From Opitutaceae bacterium (lineage in GTDB: Bacteria > Verrucomicrobiota > Verrucomicrobiia > Opitutales > Opitutaceae), in NCBI GenBank assembly GCA_028280945.1, contig JANQKV010000030.1:36275-100274 (forward strand): 64,000 nucleotides of DNA, in the 5' to 3' direction. This document shows, in pieces, positions 1 to 8,627 of this stretch. Position 1 is the first letter of the stretch, and every line of letters begins with the position of its first letter. A model generated the notes under the pieces. That model saw only the letters and a list, made by a program, of their open reading frames with translations. It was not told where the DNA came from and ran no database searches. The position numbers and the translations under genes are program-made.

Positions 1-1694
1 AGGACGCCGGTTTCAGGCTCGACCATGATGCTTTGGGCCGAACCGAAGTAGCGTGCCACCCGGTTGCTTTCGTGGGCATAGATGCGACGCAATGCAAAGT
101 TGTGGCCGCGATCGCGGAGAATTTCGATCGTCTCGGGTGACGTAAAAAACGGTTCGTGTGAAATCCGATCGGGCTGCCACTGGTGGTGAAAACGAGGCGC
201 GGTCACCGCCAGGGTGAGCGGCAGTTCGTGATCGATGACATTCAACATCACGTGAAGCACCGTGGTGATAATCGTGGGCCCGCCCGGTGCGCCCGTCACG
301 AGAAAGGGTTCACCGTCCTTCAAGACAAGGGTTGGCGTCATGGAGGAAAGGGGGCGTTTGCCCGGTTCGACGGCATTGGCAGCGCTTTGGATAAGCCCAA
401 ACATGTTCTTCACCCCGACTTTCGCCGTAAAGTCATCCATCTCGTTGTTCAGGAGAAAACCTGCTCCCGCCACCGTGACACTGTTCCCGTAGTTGCCATT
501 CAACGTGTAGGTGCTGGCGGCCACATTGCCCGCCGAATCGACCGCGGCAAAATGGGTGGTTTCGAACGATTCATCAAAAAACACCGGCGGCTCAATCAGC
601 TCATCACTGACAGATGCCTGGTCCGGATCGAAGTCATCCATAAGGCGCGCGATGTAATCATCAGCCATCAGCCGGGTTTGCGGAACGTAATGGAAATCGG
701 GGTCGCCCAAATGCAGGGCCCGGTCCCGGAATGCGCGGCGCATGGCTTCGGTAACCACATGCACATAGTCCGCCGACTGAAAACCCAGTTGAGTCAGGTC
801 ATACTTTTCCAGCATGCCGAGCATCTGGACCAACGCGATGCCGCCCGAGCTTGGGGGGGGCATGGTGAGAAACTCGTAACCCCGATAGTTCCCCCGAATG
901 ACCTCCCGTTCGACGGGCCGGTAGGCCGCCAGATCCTCCAGGGTGATCACCCCCCCACCGGCTGCTTGGTCCCGGGCGATCAGATTTGCCGTTTCGCCCG
1001 TGTAAAAATCGGCTGCGCCGGATTGCTGAAGGCGAGCAATCGTAGCTGCCAGGTCGGGTTGGCGAAACCGCTCGCCGGCCTCATAAAACTCTCCGTTGCG
1101 CAGAAAGATCCGGCGGGATTCCGCATTCTGCGAAAGACGTCCGGCATGGGATTGCAGGTGTTGGGCGAGCGCCGGGGAGATCTCGAAACCTTCAGCCGCC
1201 AGGCGGCGAGCAGGCTCCAAAACGTCGTGCCACGATACGTCGCCCGAGCCGAAATTGCGCCACGCATGTTCGAGTCCCGCGACGGTTCCGGGAACACCGT
1301 TGGCCAAATAACCCTGGCGCGAACGTTGTGTGACGGTATTGCCAGCCTCGTCGAGAAACATGTTCGCGGTGGCGGCGATCGGCGCGACTTCGCGAAAGTC
1401 GAGTGCAACAGGTTCCCGTTGGGGAGTGCGGATAATCATGAACCCGCCGCCACCCAGGTTGCCGGCCCGCGGAAGTGTCACTGCGAGGGCGAAACCGGTG
1501 GCCACTGCTCCGTCGATGGCATTGCCGCCCTGGCGCATGACCTGCAATCCCGCTTCGGAAGCAAGGTGGTGTGCAGATACGACCATTGCTTCCCGGCCCT
1601 CAACCGGCGCCACGGCCCAGGTGGGCGCGTTCATCCCGAGGGTCCCGCACAGGAATAGAATGGGTGCCTTGCTCCGCCACGAAAAAAGAATCAT
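1..1694 (-). CDS. ggt: Gamma-glutamyltransferase (partial, C-terminus beyond left edge)
   Basis: An Ntn hydrolase that would cleave or transfer the gamma-glutamyl group of glutathione in the periplasm. The minus strand is open from ATG 1694 to the window edge. It begins with a hydrophobic leader, then 'GGNAIDGAVATGFAL' and 'GNLGGGGFMI', which mark the start of the family's large subunit. The autoprocessing site reads FETTHFAAVD, with the nucleophilic threonine near residue 377, followed by the small-subunit signature 'MTPTLV' and 'GAPGGPTI'. The start overlaps the stop of the upstream aldolase gene (ATGA), so translation is probably coupled. Family assignment is secure; the substrate is not shown. 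Confidence 0.93.
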   Translation of the reverse strand, partial: MILFSWRSKAPILFLCGTLGMNAPTWAVAPVEGREAMVVSAHHLASEAGLQVMRQGGNAIDGAVATGFALAVTLPRAGNLGGGGFMIIRTPQREPVALDFREVAPIAATANMFLDEAGNTVTQRSRQGYLANGVPGTVAGLEHAWRNFGSGDVSWHDVLEPARRLAAEGFEISPALAQHLQSHAGRLSQNAESRRIFLRNGEFYEAGERFRQPDLAATIARLQQSGAADFYTGETANLIARDQAAGGGVITLEDLAAYRPVEREVIRGNYRGYEFLTMPPPSSGGIALVQMLGMLEKYDLTQLGFQSADYVHVVTEAMRRAFRDRALHLGDPDFHYVPQTRLMADDYIARLMDDFDPDQASVSDELIEPPVFFDESFETTHFAAVDSAGNVAASTYTLNGNYGNSVTVAGAGFLLNNEMDDFTAKVGVKNMFGLIQSAANAVEPGKRPLSSMTPTLVLKDGEPFLVTGAPGGPTIITTVLHVMLNVIDHELPLTLAVTAPRFHHQWQPDRISHEPFFTSPETIEILRDRGHNFALRRIYAHESNRVARYFGSAQSIMVEPETGV

Positions 1695-2344
1695 GCGGAG
1701 GAAACGGACTGTCCGCGCAAGGCGGCCACGAGTTTTTGAGCAACCGAAGTCACCCGTTCGGGGTCGGCAGACGTGGTGGATTTGGGATCGTGCAGGCAAC
1801 TGGAGACAAAAGCGGCGTCGGCCCCTGCTTCGAAGAAATCGGTGACGTTTTCCGGGGTGACACCGCCAACCGGGAACAACCGGTCATGTGGATACGCCGC
1901 TCGCATTTCCCGCACGTGTGTCGGGCCAAAACGCGTTTCCGAGGGGTAGAGTTTCAGAGCATCAGTTCCAGTCAGCAGGGCGGCATCCATTTCGGCCGGA
2001 GTATGCACGCCGCAGATGACGGGAATCTGTTGGCGCCGGCACAGGAGGATGACTCGCGGGCGCAGCGCCGGAGTGCTGATGAATCGAGCTCCGGCCAGAA
2101 TGCCGCGCCGGGTGGTTTCGACGTCAATCACCGTGCCAAGGCCAAACTGAAAATCGGGGAAATCGGGAGCGACCTCCTTAAGAAAATCCGGGACAGCCGG
2201 GCAGGTCATCGGCAACTCCCAATGGGTAATGCCTCCGGCGGCAAGGGCCGTCGCGGTGCTGGCAATCTCCTCGGGAGAATCGGCCCGCAGCAGCGCGATC
2301 AGCTTTTCCTCGCGCAAACGGGTGATGGCTTCGGCTTTGCTCAT
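1691..2344 (-). CDS. KDPG/KDPGal aldolase family protein
   Basis: A class I (Schiff-base) aldolase of 217 residues, the usual length for the Entner-Doudoroff 2-keto-3-deoxy-6-phosphogluconate aldolase family. The barrel motifs are present in order: 'IALLRADSPEE' near the start, 'WELPMTCP' in place of the usual glutamate-containing EITxxTP, 'GLGTVID', 'ARFISTPAL', and 'DALKLYPSE' with the Schiff-base lysine, then 'FPVGGVTPEN'. It is the first gene of a two-gene unit with the gamma-glutamyltransferase gene, overlapping it by four bases. KDPG, KDPGal or KHG as substrate cannot be decided from sequence alone. Confidence 0.88.
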   Translation of the reverse strand: MSKAEAITRLREEKLIALLRADSPEEIASTATALAAGGITHWELPMTCPAVPDFLKEVAPDFPDFQFGLGTVIDVETTRRGILAGARFISTPALRPRVILLCRRQQIPVICGVHTPAEMDAALLTGTDALKLYPSETRFGPTHVREMRAAYPHDRLFPVGGVTPENVTDFFEAGADAAFVSSCLHDPKSTTSADPERVTSVAQKLVAALRGQSVSSA

Positions 2345-2486
2345 GCAATCCTCAGCATGCCGCGGGGTTGGTGACGAGCAAGCGGGCTTTGCCCGATCCT
2401 AATCCCGGAAACGAGTGGCTCGATTTCCCTCAATTCGGGGCTTGCCAAGGCGAAGTGGGCCTCGTGTGGTTTGCGTTCCTCCGAAC

Positions 2487-2571
2487 GCCCAGGTGGTGGA
2501 ATTGGTAGACACGCGGGTCTCAGAAGCCCGTGCCGCGAGGCGTGCTGGTTCGAATCCAGTCTTGGGCACCA
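2487..2571 (+). tRNA. tRNA-Leu (anticodon CAG)
   Basis: A complete class II tRNA with encoded CCA. The acceptor strands GCCCAGG and CTTGGGC pair (one G-U). The anticodon stem CGGGT/GCCCG carries the loop CTCAGAA, giving anticodon CAG at 2521-2523, which reads CUG. A long variable arm follows, as expected for leucine, then a T-arm with loop TTCGAAT and the 3' end ACCA. The flanking 2345-2486 and 2572-2651 show no gene I can support. Confidence 0.96.
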
Positions 2572-2651
2572 TATACAGGTTCGGAAGTCAGATTTAAGAA
2601 TGACGACTGGTGGGATGGCTCCATCACAGCTGGCGAAGCACTCGGACCGGT

Positions 2652-2828
2652 CTATTTCTGAGCCTTGCCCATGGCGATTCCCAGCAGCGTTCCCATCGTC
2701 AAGCCAAAGGTGATCATGGTTGCATTGTCCGTGGCGGCGAAAAGCGCCGTGCCGATCGCGTTGCCCAGGCAGATTCCGACAGTGAGCATTTCGTCTCGTT
2801 TACCAATGCGGGTGCATCCCAGTTTCAT
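2652..2828 (-). CDS. Small glycine-rich membrane protein
   Basis: A predicted 58-residue protein with two short hydrophobic stretches rich in spaced glycines ('LTVGICLGNAIGTALF' and 'FGLTMGTLLGIAMGK'), the look of a glycine-zipper membrane peptide. I chose ATG 2828 because AGG lies about eight bases upstream; a GTG nine bases earlier is also possible. It lies between tRNA-Leu and the LysR-type fragment, all minus-strand genes. No function is recognised. Its small size means it could be spurious, but the clean two-helix pattern argues for a real gene. Confidence 0.5.
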   Translation of the reverse strand: MKLGCTRIGKRDEMLTVGICLGNAIGTALFAATDNATMITFGLTMGTLLGIAMGKAQK

Positions 2829-2908
2829 GGTCGACACCTAACCCCCGGAATTCGAGTCAGGGCCGGGATTGTGACCAGCGGTCACCGGGGAACAGGTCAC
2901 CGGTTGTT

Positions 2909-3181
2909 TCAACGCACGTAGAGGGCGAGATCGGCCCGGGCCTCCTGCATCTCGCTCAGAATCCGTTCGGCGTGATTGAGCAGTTGGCGACCCGGGGGAG
3001 TGAGCCGGATTTTGCGGCCCCGCCGGTCCACCAATCGCAGCTGCAACTCGTCCTCGAGCGATTTGATCGAGTGGCTGACAGCGGATTGGGTCACGTTCAG
3101 TTCCTGGGCGGCTAGCGTAAAACTGCCCACTCGCACCAAGGTAACAAAGGCGAGAAGTTTGCGGCTATCCAGAATTGGCAT
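2909..3181 (-). CDS. Stand-alone LysR-type HTH domain protein
   Basis: A 90-residue protein that is essentially only the winged-helix DNA-binding domain of a LysR-type regulator: 'LLAFVTLVRVGSFTLAA', 'VTQSAVSHSIKSLEDEL', 'RLTPPGRQLL' and the start of the linker helix. The C-terminal co-inducer-binding domain of about 200 residues is absent, and a stop follows 'ALYVR'. The 80 bases to the next gene do not encode the missing part, so this is not a simple frameshift. It may be a deliberate mini-regulator or a truncation product. The start was set at ATG 3181, followed directly by the conserved N-terminus; a TTG lies 18 bases earlier. Confidence 0.75.
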   Translation of the reverse strand: MPILDSRKLLAFVTLVRVGSFTLAAQELNVTQSAVSHSIKSLEDELQLRLVDRRGRKIRLTPPGRQLLNHAERILSEMQEARADLALYVR

Positions 3182-3289
3182 GCTCCCGCAACTTAGCAAA
3201 ACCCGAGCCAGCCGCCACAGATCAATGAAAATTATTAAGACAAGGGTGATTTTTAACGCGGCCGATCCCCGTCGATCTTCTGTTTCAGA

Positions 3290-3931
3290 TCAGGCGTAGC
3301 GCTCTTCCTTGAACGGATCAGCGCGGTTGGAGTAGCCCCGGACCTCCCAAAAACCGAGCTTGTCGGTCGGCAGGAAGTCTATCTCTCGCACGAACTTGGC
3401 TCCTTTCCAGGCGTAGAGTTTGGGAATGATGACCCGGGCTGGACCGCCGTGCTCACGACTCAGGGGGCCACCGTCGAAGTACGTGGCGATCAACACGTCG
3501 TCATCGAGGCATTTTTCCAGGGGCACGTTGGTTGTATAGCCATCGTAGGCCGTAAAGTAGACAAATTTGGCCTCCTCCGTGGGTTGGACGCGCTCGTAAA
3601 GTTCGGTGAACGCGACGCCCCGCCACCGGCAGTCGAACCTGCTCCAGGTCGTGACGCAGTGGAAATCACTGGTGTCTTCGACTTGGGGCAGGGCCATCAG
3701 ATCTGTCCAGGAAAGCGTCAGGGGGGTGGTGACCTCACCCTTGATCGAAAGCGACCAATCCTCCAGCGGAACCTCAGGTTTGATGCCCAAATCGAGCACC
3801 GGAAAATTGGTGGTTAATTTTTGCCCGGGAGGCAGGCGGTCAGGTGAGGCTTCGGTGCGTGGCCGCACCCCGCGGTCAACCTGTTTGCGCGCCCAGGCTT
3901 CCTTGGCGGCGATGTAGCGAGCTTTCGACAT
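3290..3931 (-). CDS. Sulfite-oxidase-fold molybdopterin oxidoreductase (MsrP/YedY-like)
   Basis: About 213 residues matching the molybdenum-cofactor-binding domain of the sulfite oxidase family. Motifs include 'SDFHCVTTWSRFDCRWRGV', whose first cysteine is the expected Mo ligand, 'YDGYTTNVPLE', and the C-terminal 'HGGPARVIIPKLYAWKGAKF'. No signal peptide or haem domain is visible, so it is smaller than sulfite oxidase and resembles small YuiH/YedY-like proteins. Start is uncertain: ATG 3931 leaves 52 bases after the upstream membrane-protein gene, while a TTG at 4003 would overlap it. The pair could be an enzyme with its membrane partner, but that is inference from adjacency. Confidence 0.82.
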   Translation of the reverse strand: MSKARYIAAKEAWARKQVDRGVRPRTEASPDRLPPGQKLTTNFPVLDLGIKPEVPLEDWSLSIKGEVTTPLTLSWTDLMALPQVEDTSDFHCVTTWSRFDCRWRGVAFTELYERVQPTEEAKFVYFTAYDGYTTNVPLEKCLDDDVLIATYFDGGPLSREHGGPARVIIPKLYAWKGAKFVREIDFLPTDKLGFWEVRGYSNRADPFKEERYA

Positions 3932-3983
3932 ACGAGGGACAAAAATGGCGGCGGCGATGGGGGCCTGCAAGCCGTTGCCGCGA

Positions 3984-4562
3984 TCAGGGGGTTTTCCGGC
4001 CAAAGATCACGGCATGCACCGCCGGGCGTGATTTGCGGTAAAACCGGACCATCAGCCCCTGAAATACCAGAGTGAGCACGGCGACCAACGTGTAAACCAG
4101 GACGTTGAAGCTCTCCAGGACCCGGGGCAGCTCGGTCGCGCTCACCCCCGCCGCTGCCATTTGCATCTCCAGGTTTTCGAGGAAGGTGTCGGGGAGCTGG
4201 GCGATGGAGACTTCCGCATCAAATGAAACCAACATCCAGGAGGCATAGCTGAGCACGGTGAAGATCAAGCCCACCTGCGCCATGATCATCTGCTCCAGCC
4301 CCTGCGGATCTCCATTCTGCAGCCGGTTGGTTCCGTTGAGTTCCAACAAGCCACATCCTGCCGCCAGCAGACCGGCCACCATGGGCGGGAGGTGCTGGGC
4401 GACGGCGGCAAAAGCCGCGAACGTGGCGGCGATGATGACCAGCAACTTGCCATCGAAACGAGCCACGCGCTGCACGCGCTCAAATACCTCAATGGGCAGG
4501 GGTGGGGGGTGCGCGTTCTTGCCAGCCATGATATCGAAGGCGTTCACTCTGCGTTTTCCCAT
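3984..4562 (-). CDS. Predicted four-helix membrane protein
   Basis: A 192-residue protein with about four hydrophobic segments: two adjoining ones near residues 40-72, one near 92-115 ('GLIFTVLSYASWMLVSF') and one near 150-175 ('VLVYTLVAVLTLVFQGLMV'), ending in a basic tail. No family is recognised. It lies just upstream of the sulfite-oxidase-fold gene in the same direction and is divergent from hrpA, whose start is eight bases away if GTG 4570 is correct. A second ATG at 4529 is a possible start. Confidence 0.6.
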   Translation of the reverse strand: MGKRRVNAFDIMAGKNAHPPPLPIEVFERVQRVARFDGKLLVIIAATFAAFAAVAQHLPPMVAGLLAAGCGLLELNGTNRLQNGDPQGLEQMIMAQVGLIFTVLSYASWMLVSFDAEVSIAQLPDTFLENLEMQMAAAGVSATELPRVLESFNVLVYTLVAVLTLVFQGLMVRFYRKSRPAVHAVIFGRKTP

Positions 4563-4569
4563 CGTCCGC

Positions 4570-7500
4570 GTGCCAGACCAAAAGCCATTTCCGTTTCAAT
4601 TGTCGTTTCCGCCGGAGCTGCCCATCAGTTCCCGGGCGGAAGAGGTTGTGGCGGCCATCCAGGAGCATCCGGTGGTGGTGCTGGCGGGGGAAACGGGTTC
4701 GGGCAAGACGACCCAGATTCCCAAAATGTGCCTGGCCGCGGGTCGGGGGACACGCGGCCGCATCGCCTGCACCCAACCCCGCCGGGTCGCGGCGCTGTCC
4801 GTCTCCCGCCGCGTTGCCGAGGAAATGAACGTTGCTTGGGGCAAGGCGGTCGGTTGCAAGGTCCGCTTCGAGGACCACACCTCCCGGGACACGGTGGTCA
4901 AGTTCATGACCGATGGCATGCTGCTGGCCGAGGTCCAGGCCGACCCCCGGCTGCGTGAATACGACACCATCATCATCGACGAAGCCCATGAGCGATCGCT
5001 CAACATCGACTTTCTGCTGGGGCACTTGCGGAGGCTGGTGGTCGAGCGGCCGGAACTGCGGGTGATCATCACGTCCGCCACCATCGACACCGCGGCTTTC
5101 AGCAAGGCGTTTGAGCAGGCCCCGGTGATCGAGGTTTCCGGCCGCACCTTCCCGGTGGAAGTCGTTTATGCCCCGCTCGACGAGTTTGGGGAGGAAAACG
5201 AAAAAGCCGACGCCCTGCACTACATCGACGGAGCGGTTCAGGCAACCGAACGGATTCTCACCACAACCGCCGGGGGTGATGTGCTGATTTTCATGCCTGC
5301 GGAGAGGGACATTCGCGAGACCATCGACGAACTAGCCAAGGTCGCGCGGCGCTGTGAGCTTATCCCTCTGTTCGGCCGGTTGACCAACGCCGAACAGCAA
5401 CGTGTCTTCGCTCCGACGTCGAAGCGCCGGGTGATTGTCGCGACCAACATCGCGGAGACCTCGCTGACGCTTCCCGGCATCCGCTACGTGGTGGACACCG
5501 GCCTGGCCCGCATCAGCCGCTACGTGGCGCAGTCCCGCACCCGTCGATTGCCGATCGAGTCCGTGGCCCAATCGAGCGCCGACCAGCGCAAGGGCCGGGC
5601 GGGCCGGGTCGCTGAAGGCGTCTGCATCCGGCTGTATTCGGAGAAAAACTACAACGAGCGCCTGCGCTTCGCCCAACCGGAGATCCAACGGGCCAATCTC
5701 GCCGATGTGATTCTGCGCATGAAAGCGTTTGGCCTCGGTGACATTGAGCGCTTTCCCTTCATCAACCAACCCGCGGCCAAGGCGGTGCGGTCGGGTTACG
5801 CGCTGTTGGAGGAGCTTCATGCCATCGAGCGTGATGGGCCGGGGTGGCGGCTCACCGAAATCGGCCGTGATTTGGCAAAACTGCCGGTGGACCCGTCCGT
5901 CGGCCGCATGATCCTGCAGGCCCGCCACGAAAAAGCGGTGCGTGAGGTGGTGATCATCGCTGCCGGCTTGAGTATTCAGGATCCGCGGGAGCGGCCCCTG
6001 GACCAGCAGATGGCGGCCGACCAGGCGCACCGGCGATTCACGCATCGCGAATCCGATTTCCTCACCCTGCTCGCGATCTGGGAAGCGTTGCACGATGAGT
6101 TCGAAAAACTGTCGCAGGCCAAGATGCGCCGATGGTGCAAGGAGCATTTCCTGAGCTATCCACGCATGCGCGAATGGCGGGACATTCATGCGCAGCTTCA
6201 CGACGTTTTGCGATCGCATCGAGGCCTGGGCCGGAGTTCAGTGTGGGACGGGACGGATCTTCAATCCTCTCCCGCCGAGGCCGCCTTGCGACTATCCGCT
6301 GACGACGCGGCTTACCGTTCGATTCATCGTTCCATTCTGGCCGGGCTGTTGGGCAACATCGCGGCACGTGACGACGAGAAAGGCGGCTACAAAGCGACGC
6401 ACGATCGGCGGGCCCACGTTTTCCCGGGATCCGGGTTGTTTGTGCGCGACGAAAAACGGTTGAAGGGCAAGGGACGGGCGGCTGCGGGCAGCGCCAAGGG
6501 CAACCTTAAATCCCCTCGTTGGTTGATGAGCGCTGAATTCATGGAGACCTCGCGGTTGTTCGCCCGCACCTGTGCGCGGCTTGATCCACGCTGGGCGCTG
6601 GATCTTGGGGAGCACCTGTTGAAACGCACCTATCGCGATCCGTTCTGGGATGAAGCCAAGGGGCGCGTGATGGTGCGCCAACGGACGGCGCTTTACGGAC
6701 TCGAAATCGAAGTGAAGCCGGTGAACTACGGCAAAATCAATCCCGCTGCTGCCACGGAAATCTTCATTCGGGAAGGCTTGATCAACGATACGATCACCTG
6801 GCCGTTTGATTTCATACGCCACAATCGCACGGTGCGCACCCAGCTCGAAAATGAGCTTACGCGTCGCCGTGACAGCGGAATGATGAACCTCGAGGAGGCG
6901 ATCTTTCGCTTCTATGCCGAGCGACTGATCGAGGCAGGCCACCATGTCTCGGCGGTGGCTGATTTGATTGCCTTGGTGAAGGAGCGCCGTCCCTACGAGC
7001 CGCGATTCCTGGAGTTTATGGCCGACGATTTGGCGCTGGGTTCCATGGCCGAAGTGGATGCGGCGGCCTTCCCGGAAACCGTGCCGCTGGCCAACACTGT
7101 CCTGCCCTTGGCTTACCACTACAAACCGGGCGAATCGGATGACGGAGTCACGTTGCAGGTGGACTTGGCGCAGGCTGAATTGCTGTCTGCCCGTGACCTG
7201 GACTGGGCCGTCCCGGGTCACCTGAGGGCCAAGGTAGAGCACTACGTAAAAGCCCTGCCGAAAGAGGTGCGTCGATTGCTGGTTCCCCTGGCGACGACCA
7301 CCGATGAGGTGACGGTCGCGCTCCAGGCGCTTTGCGCCAAGGGTCCACCGGAGGACTCACTGGAAGCCGCGTTGGCCCGTCGTCTCGGCGAGCGTTGCGG
7401 GGTTCATCTCGATCCGCGCATTTGGGCGGAGCGTCCCTTGCCGGAACACCTTTGCGTGCGGGTGGTGGTGAAGAATGAGAAAGGGCGCGAGCTCGCCAGC

Positions 7501-8580
7501 TCGCGGCGGTTGGACGAGCTTCAATCACAGGTGCGAACGGTGCTGAGCCGGCGCACTCAAGACCGTCCGGCCAGCGTGCCCGACTGGTGGCGCCGGGCAT
7601 TATCGGAATGGGAGACGGGGCCGTTGGAGAGCTGGCCCGACCGCGATCTGCCCACCGAGATCCAATTGGCCGAGGCGAACGGCACGGCGGTGAAGGCCTA
7701 CCCGTTTCTGAGTGCCGAGAACGAGCAGGTGCGGTTGCGCCTGGAACGGGATTCCGAGGTCGCGGTCCTTGGCCTCCAACGGGGAATTCGTGCCCTGCTG
7801 CGGCATGCGATCCGCCGGGATCTGGGCTGGATGGAAAAGGACCTCAAGGCGCTCAAAGCCGTCGCCCCGCTGGCCGCCGCATTTTACCCGTGGGAGCAAA
7901 TGCGGCTGGATGGCATGCGTCTGCTGGAACGTTGGCTGACTGACGAAACGCGATTGCCGGCTCGCGCGGGCAAACGCACGGCGGCGCAGTTTACGGCAGC
8001 GGTCCAGCAGGCCCGGGAAGATTCCCGACGCGGGGTTGCCCTGCTGATGGACCAATTGCGGGAGATCCTGGATTTGCGCCAGCAACTCATGGTGCATCCG
8101 CGGCCGTATCCCAAGCTGCAGGATGATGTGGCAACGGTGGTGGGGCGGGGATTCCTCGCCGAGGTTGGCATGGATCAACTGCCGCACTTGCACCGATATT
8201 TGCAGGCCCGCCTGCAGCGCGCCGCACGCTGGCCCCAGGACCCGGCCAAGGATGCGGAGCGTGAGCAGTCGGTAGCCCCCTTCCTGGCAGCCTGGAGGCA
8301 AGCCCAACCCAGTCCCGCCCGGAATCGTCTGCGCTGGTTGATTGAAGAATACCGGGTCAGTCTGTGGGCTCAAAAACTCGGGACCGCCGAACCTGTCTCA
8401 ACCAAGAAATTGAAGGCGGCGGTGCAGGCGCTGGCAAAAGGGTCCGAGGGAGCGGCGCCCGACCCTGCGACTTCTGCGCCCAAGCCGTTGGTTGTCGCCC
8501 CGGTGCGTTCAGCCAAGAAGGGCAAACCCCTCAAGAGCCTCAACGCCCTGGGGGGAGTGTTCAAACCGCCGGGGGCTTGA
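4570..8580 (+). CDS. hrpA: ATP-dependent RNA helicase HrpA (DEAH-box)
   Basis: A large DEAH/RHA-family helicase of about 1336 residues. Counting from GTG 4570, Walker A GETGSGKT is at about 40-47, DEAH at 137-140, SAT at 169-171, and QRKGRAGR at 339-346, followed by the HA2/OB region and the long C-terminal domain (DUF3418 type) typical of bacterial HrpA. In E. coli the protein acts in mRNA processing and resolution of stalled ribosomes. The frame is open far upstream, so the start is uncertain: GTG 4570 avoids overlapping the divergent gene, ATG 4528 is the alternative. The gene reads through without interruption. Confidence 0.93.
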   Translation: MPDQKPFPFQLSFPPELPISSRAEEVVAAIQEHPVVVLAGETGSGKTTQIPKMCLAAGRGTRGRIACTQPRRVAALSVSRRVAEEMNVAWGKAVGCKVRFEDHTSRDTVVKFMTDGMLLAEVQADPRLREYDTIIIDEAHERSLNIDFLLGHLRRLVVERPELRVIITSATIDTAAFSKAFEQAPVIEVSGRTFPVEVVYAPLDEFGEENEKADALHYIDGAVQATERILTTTAGGDVLIFMPAERDIRETIDELAKVARRCELIPLFGRLTNAEQQRVFAPTSKRRVIVATNIAETSLTLPGIRYVVDTGLARISRYVAQSRTRRLPIESVAQSSADQRKGRAGRVAEGVCIRLYSEKNYNERLRFAQPEIQRANLADVILRMKAFGLGDIERFPFINQPAAKAVRSGYALLEELHAIERDGPGWRLTEIGRDLAKLPVDPSVGRMILQARHEKAVREVVIIAAGLSIQDPRERPLDQQMAADQAHRRFTHRESDFLTLLAIWEALHDEFEKLSQAKMRRWCKEHFLSYPRMREWRDIHAQLHDVLRSHRGLGRSSVWDGTDLQSSPAEAALRLSADDAAYRSIHRSILAGLLGNIAARDDEKGGYKATHDRRAHVFPGSGLFVRDEKRLKGKGRAAAGSAKGNLKSPRWLMSAEFMETSRLFARTCARLDPRWALDLGEHLLKRTYRDPFWDEAKGRVMVRQRTALYGLEIEVKPVNYGKINPAAATEIFIREGLINDTITWPFDFIRHNRTVRTQLENELTRRRDSGMMNLEEAIFRFYAERLIEAGHHVSAVADLIALVKERRPYEPRFLEFMADDLALGSMAEVDAAAFPETVPLANTVLPLAYHYKPGESDDGVTLQVDLAQAELLSARDLDWAVPGHLRAKVEHYVKALPKEVRRLLVPLATTTDEVTVALQALCAKGPPEDSLEAALARRLGERCGVHLDPRIWAERPLPEHLCVRVVVKNEKGRELASSRRLDELQSQVRTVLSRRTQDRPASVPDWWRRALSEWETGPLESWPDRDLPTEIQLAEANGTAVKAYPFLSAENEQVRLRLERDSEVAVLGLQRGIRALLRHAIRRDLGWMEKDLKALKAVAPLAAAFYPWEQMRLDGMRLLERWLTDETRLPARAGKRTAAQFTAAVQQAREDSRRGVALLMDQLREILDLRQQLMVHPRPYPKLQDDVATVVGRGFLAEVGMDQLPHLHRYLQARLQRAARWPQDPAKDAEREQSVAPFLAAWRQAQPSPARNRLRWLIEEYRVSLWAQKLGTAEPVSTKKLKAAVQALAKGSEGAAPDPATSAPKPLVVAPVRSAKKGKPLKSLNALGGVFKPPGA

Positions 8581-8627
8581 TGGGGATCGCGGTTTGACCC
8601 GATCGGGTTGCGGTAAAAGCTGGGACC

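Noticed and set aside
183..1658. Long open frame on the plus strand (491 codons)
   Set aside because: It lies entirely antisense to the gamma-glutamyltransferase gene, whose motifs are unmistakable on the minus strand; GC-rich codon bias keeps the opposite frame open.
2572..2642. Open frame after tRNA-Leu reading 'KNDDWWDGSITAGEALGPVYF'
   Set aside because: Short, without a start of its own, and partly inside the tRNA; no evidence that it is the tail of an element inserted at the tRNA.
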